DNA of 64,000 bases from contig CAVUOB010000015.1 in NCBI GenBank assembly GCA_963743035.1, forward strand, positions 1 to 64,000, in the 5' to 3' direction. Under the pieces are notes generated by a model. It had not been told where the DNA came from. It ran no database searches and saw nothing but the letters and a program-made list of their open reading frames with translations. Both the position numbers and the translations under genes were made by a program. Source of the DNA: PALSA-911 sp963743035 (GTDB lineage: Bacteria; Pseudomonadota; Alphaproteobacteria; Acetobacterales; Acetobacteraceae). Shown here in pieces: positions 63,119-64,000 of this stretch. Every line of letters starts with the position of its first letter. Position 1 is the stretch's first letter.

Positions 63119-64000
63119 ATGGCGATCGGCGAAGCAGACCCGTGGCGATTTCAGTATTTCGAGGGCATTCCGTGTCCGGACGGCGTCGACATCCCGACCG
63201 AGGATGCCGATGCCTGGACCTGGTTCCCCCGCCATCGCTGGATCTATGACAAGCTGGCGGTCGCGCAGTCCCAGGGCATCCCGGCGGCGCCGCACGGCGT
63301 CATGCCGCCCAGCTTCCCGGTGTTCTCCAAGCCGCTGATGAACCTGCGCGGCATGGGCACCGGCAGCCAGGTCATCGCCTCGCCCGAAGCCTATGCCGCG
63401 GCGCTCACGCCCGGGCATTTCTGGATGGAATTGCTGGAAGGCGAGCACGTCAGCACCGACGTCGCGGTCCAGGCCGGCCGCGCCGCCTGGTGGCGCCACG
63501 CCACCGGCATCCCGCGCCCCGGCGGCACGTTCGACCGCTGGGTGGTCCACGCCGAGGCTCGCCCGCAGCTGGAAGCCGCCTGCGGCGCCTGGATCGCCTC
63601 CCATCTGGCCGATTACACCGGCATGCTCAACCTGGAGACGATCGGCGGGCGGATCATCGAGGCGCATCTGCGCTTCGCCGATCAATGGCCGGACCTGTAC
63701 GGCGAGGGCTGGGTGCAGGCGCTGATCGGCCTCTACGCCACCGGCCAATGGACCTACCCCGACGTCGCGCGCCGCACCGGCTTCAGCGTCGTGCTGTTCG
63801 CCCCCTCCGGCCCGCGCTACCGCCACCCGCCGGCGGCAACGCTGGAAGCGCTGAAGCGCCGCCCGGGCATAACCAGCATCCAGATCACCTTCCACGAGGA
63901 CCGCGACCCCGCCCATCACCCGATGCCGCCGGGCGGCTTCCGCCTGGCCATCGTGAATTGCCACGACCTCGGCGCCGGCCGCGCGGTGCGGGCGCTGCTG
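63119..64000 (+). CDS. Hypothetical protein, ATP-grasp-like segment, C-terminally cut by the window edge
   Basis: At least 294 codons from ATG 63119, open to the edge. MAIGEADPWRFQYFEGIPCPDGVDIP then AWTWFPRHRWIYDKLAVAQSQGIPAAPHGVMPPSF and FSKPLMNLRGMG resemble an ATP-grasp N-terminal arrangement (substrate plus pre-ATP domain). TGMLNLETIGGRIIEAHLRFADQWPDLYGEGWVQALIGL resembles the ATP-grasp acidic strand where metal-binding residues sit. I do not recognise the family with certainty. It lies downstream of the GT-FkbM gene on the same strand, 243 bases apart. Confidence 0.5.
   Translation, partial: MAIGEADPWRFQYFEGIPCPDGVDIPTEDADAWTWFPRHRWIYDKLAVAQSQGIPAAPHGVMPPSFPVFSKPLMNLRGMGTGSQVIASPEAYAAALTPGHFWMELLEGEHVSTDVAVQAGRAAWWRHATGIPRPGGTFDRWVVHAEARPQLEAACGAWIASHLADYTGMLNLETIGGRIIEAHLRFADQWPDLYGEGWVQALIGLYATGQWTYPDVARRTGFSVVLFAPSGPRYRHPPAATLEALKRRPGITSIQITFHEDRDPAHHPMPPGGFRLAIVNCHDLGAGRAVRALL

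Overview
The window is about 64 kb of dense, high-GC DNA with coding bias against AT-rich codons, ATGA/GTGA start-stop overlaps, and gene families common in Alphaproteobacteria: an AapJQM-type amino-acid transporter, a complete C-P lyase set with a DUF1045 gene, KDPG aldolase, MlrC, CsaA and a RepA_C-type replication protein. I infer an alphaproteobacterium, quite possibly Acetobacteraceae/Rhodospirillales. That is inference from content; no rRNA or other marker is present.

Layout. 1-6 kb: end of a YifB/ComM ATPase, an AphA-like deacetylase divergent from an MlrC peptidase, a KDG kinase/KDPG aldolase pair, and a CNNM/CorC membrane protein. 6-11.5 kb: sulfotransferase, xanthine-guanine phosphoribosyltransferase, CsaA, a gamma-glutamyltransferase-like protein and a class V aminotransferase. 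11.5-14.5 kb: an amino-acid ABC importer whose two permeases form one reading frame. 14.7-23 kb: amidase, metE under a cobalamin riboswitch, an Lrp ligand-binding domain protein, a fasciclin lipoprotein, a flavin monooxygenase and a thiamine-diphosphate enzyme. 23-34.7 kb: tandem-PPC protein, a second GGT, then the phosphonate locus. phnG-H-I-J-K-L-M-DUF1045 run on the minus strand with phnN convergent, and phnF plus a second phnM run divergently; the shared control region holds a palindrome. 34.7-38 kb: an AroE-like dehydrogenase, an MHS symporter and a TetR regulator, probably one shikimate/quinate uptake and oxidation unit. 38-44.7 kb: alpha/beta hydrolases, including an 825-residue exported tandem protein, N-formylglutamate amidohydrolase and a cupin. 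44.8-46.7 kb: a RepA-like replication initiator and a small partner gene. 46.8-52.6 kb: thioesterase, oxidoreductase, and a five-gene coupled operon (NitT/TauT-type ABC importer plus PuuE-like deacetylase plus formamidase-like hydrolase). 53-64 kb: a RodZ-C-like membrane protein and a surface-glycan block (double GT2, UDP-galactopyranose mutase, a three-domain methyltransferase, a GT-FkbM fusion, and a partial gene at the edge).

One feature of the sequence itself matters for all users. Wherever a frame breaks, the break that I could resolve is a single extra base (+1), never a lost one. About eight such sites are scattered, and roughly twenty or more crowd into about 24.39-31.50 kb (GGT2 to phnI). 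The protein signal on both sides is intact, so I read these as residual sequencing/assembly insertions and annotate the genes at full length. No CRISPR array, rRNA, tRNA, prophage or insertion sequence was seen. The most unusual biology is the fused AapQ-AapM permease, the three-domain N-terminal domain/F5-8C/methyltransferase protein, the tandem exported hydrolase, the RepA-like gene, the coupled importer-hydrolase operon, and a recurring arrangement of short upstream ORFs that end on the start codon of the next gene.
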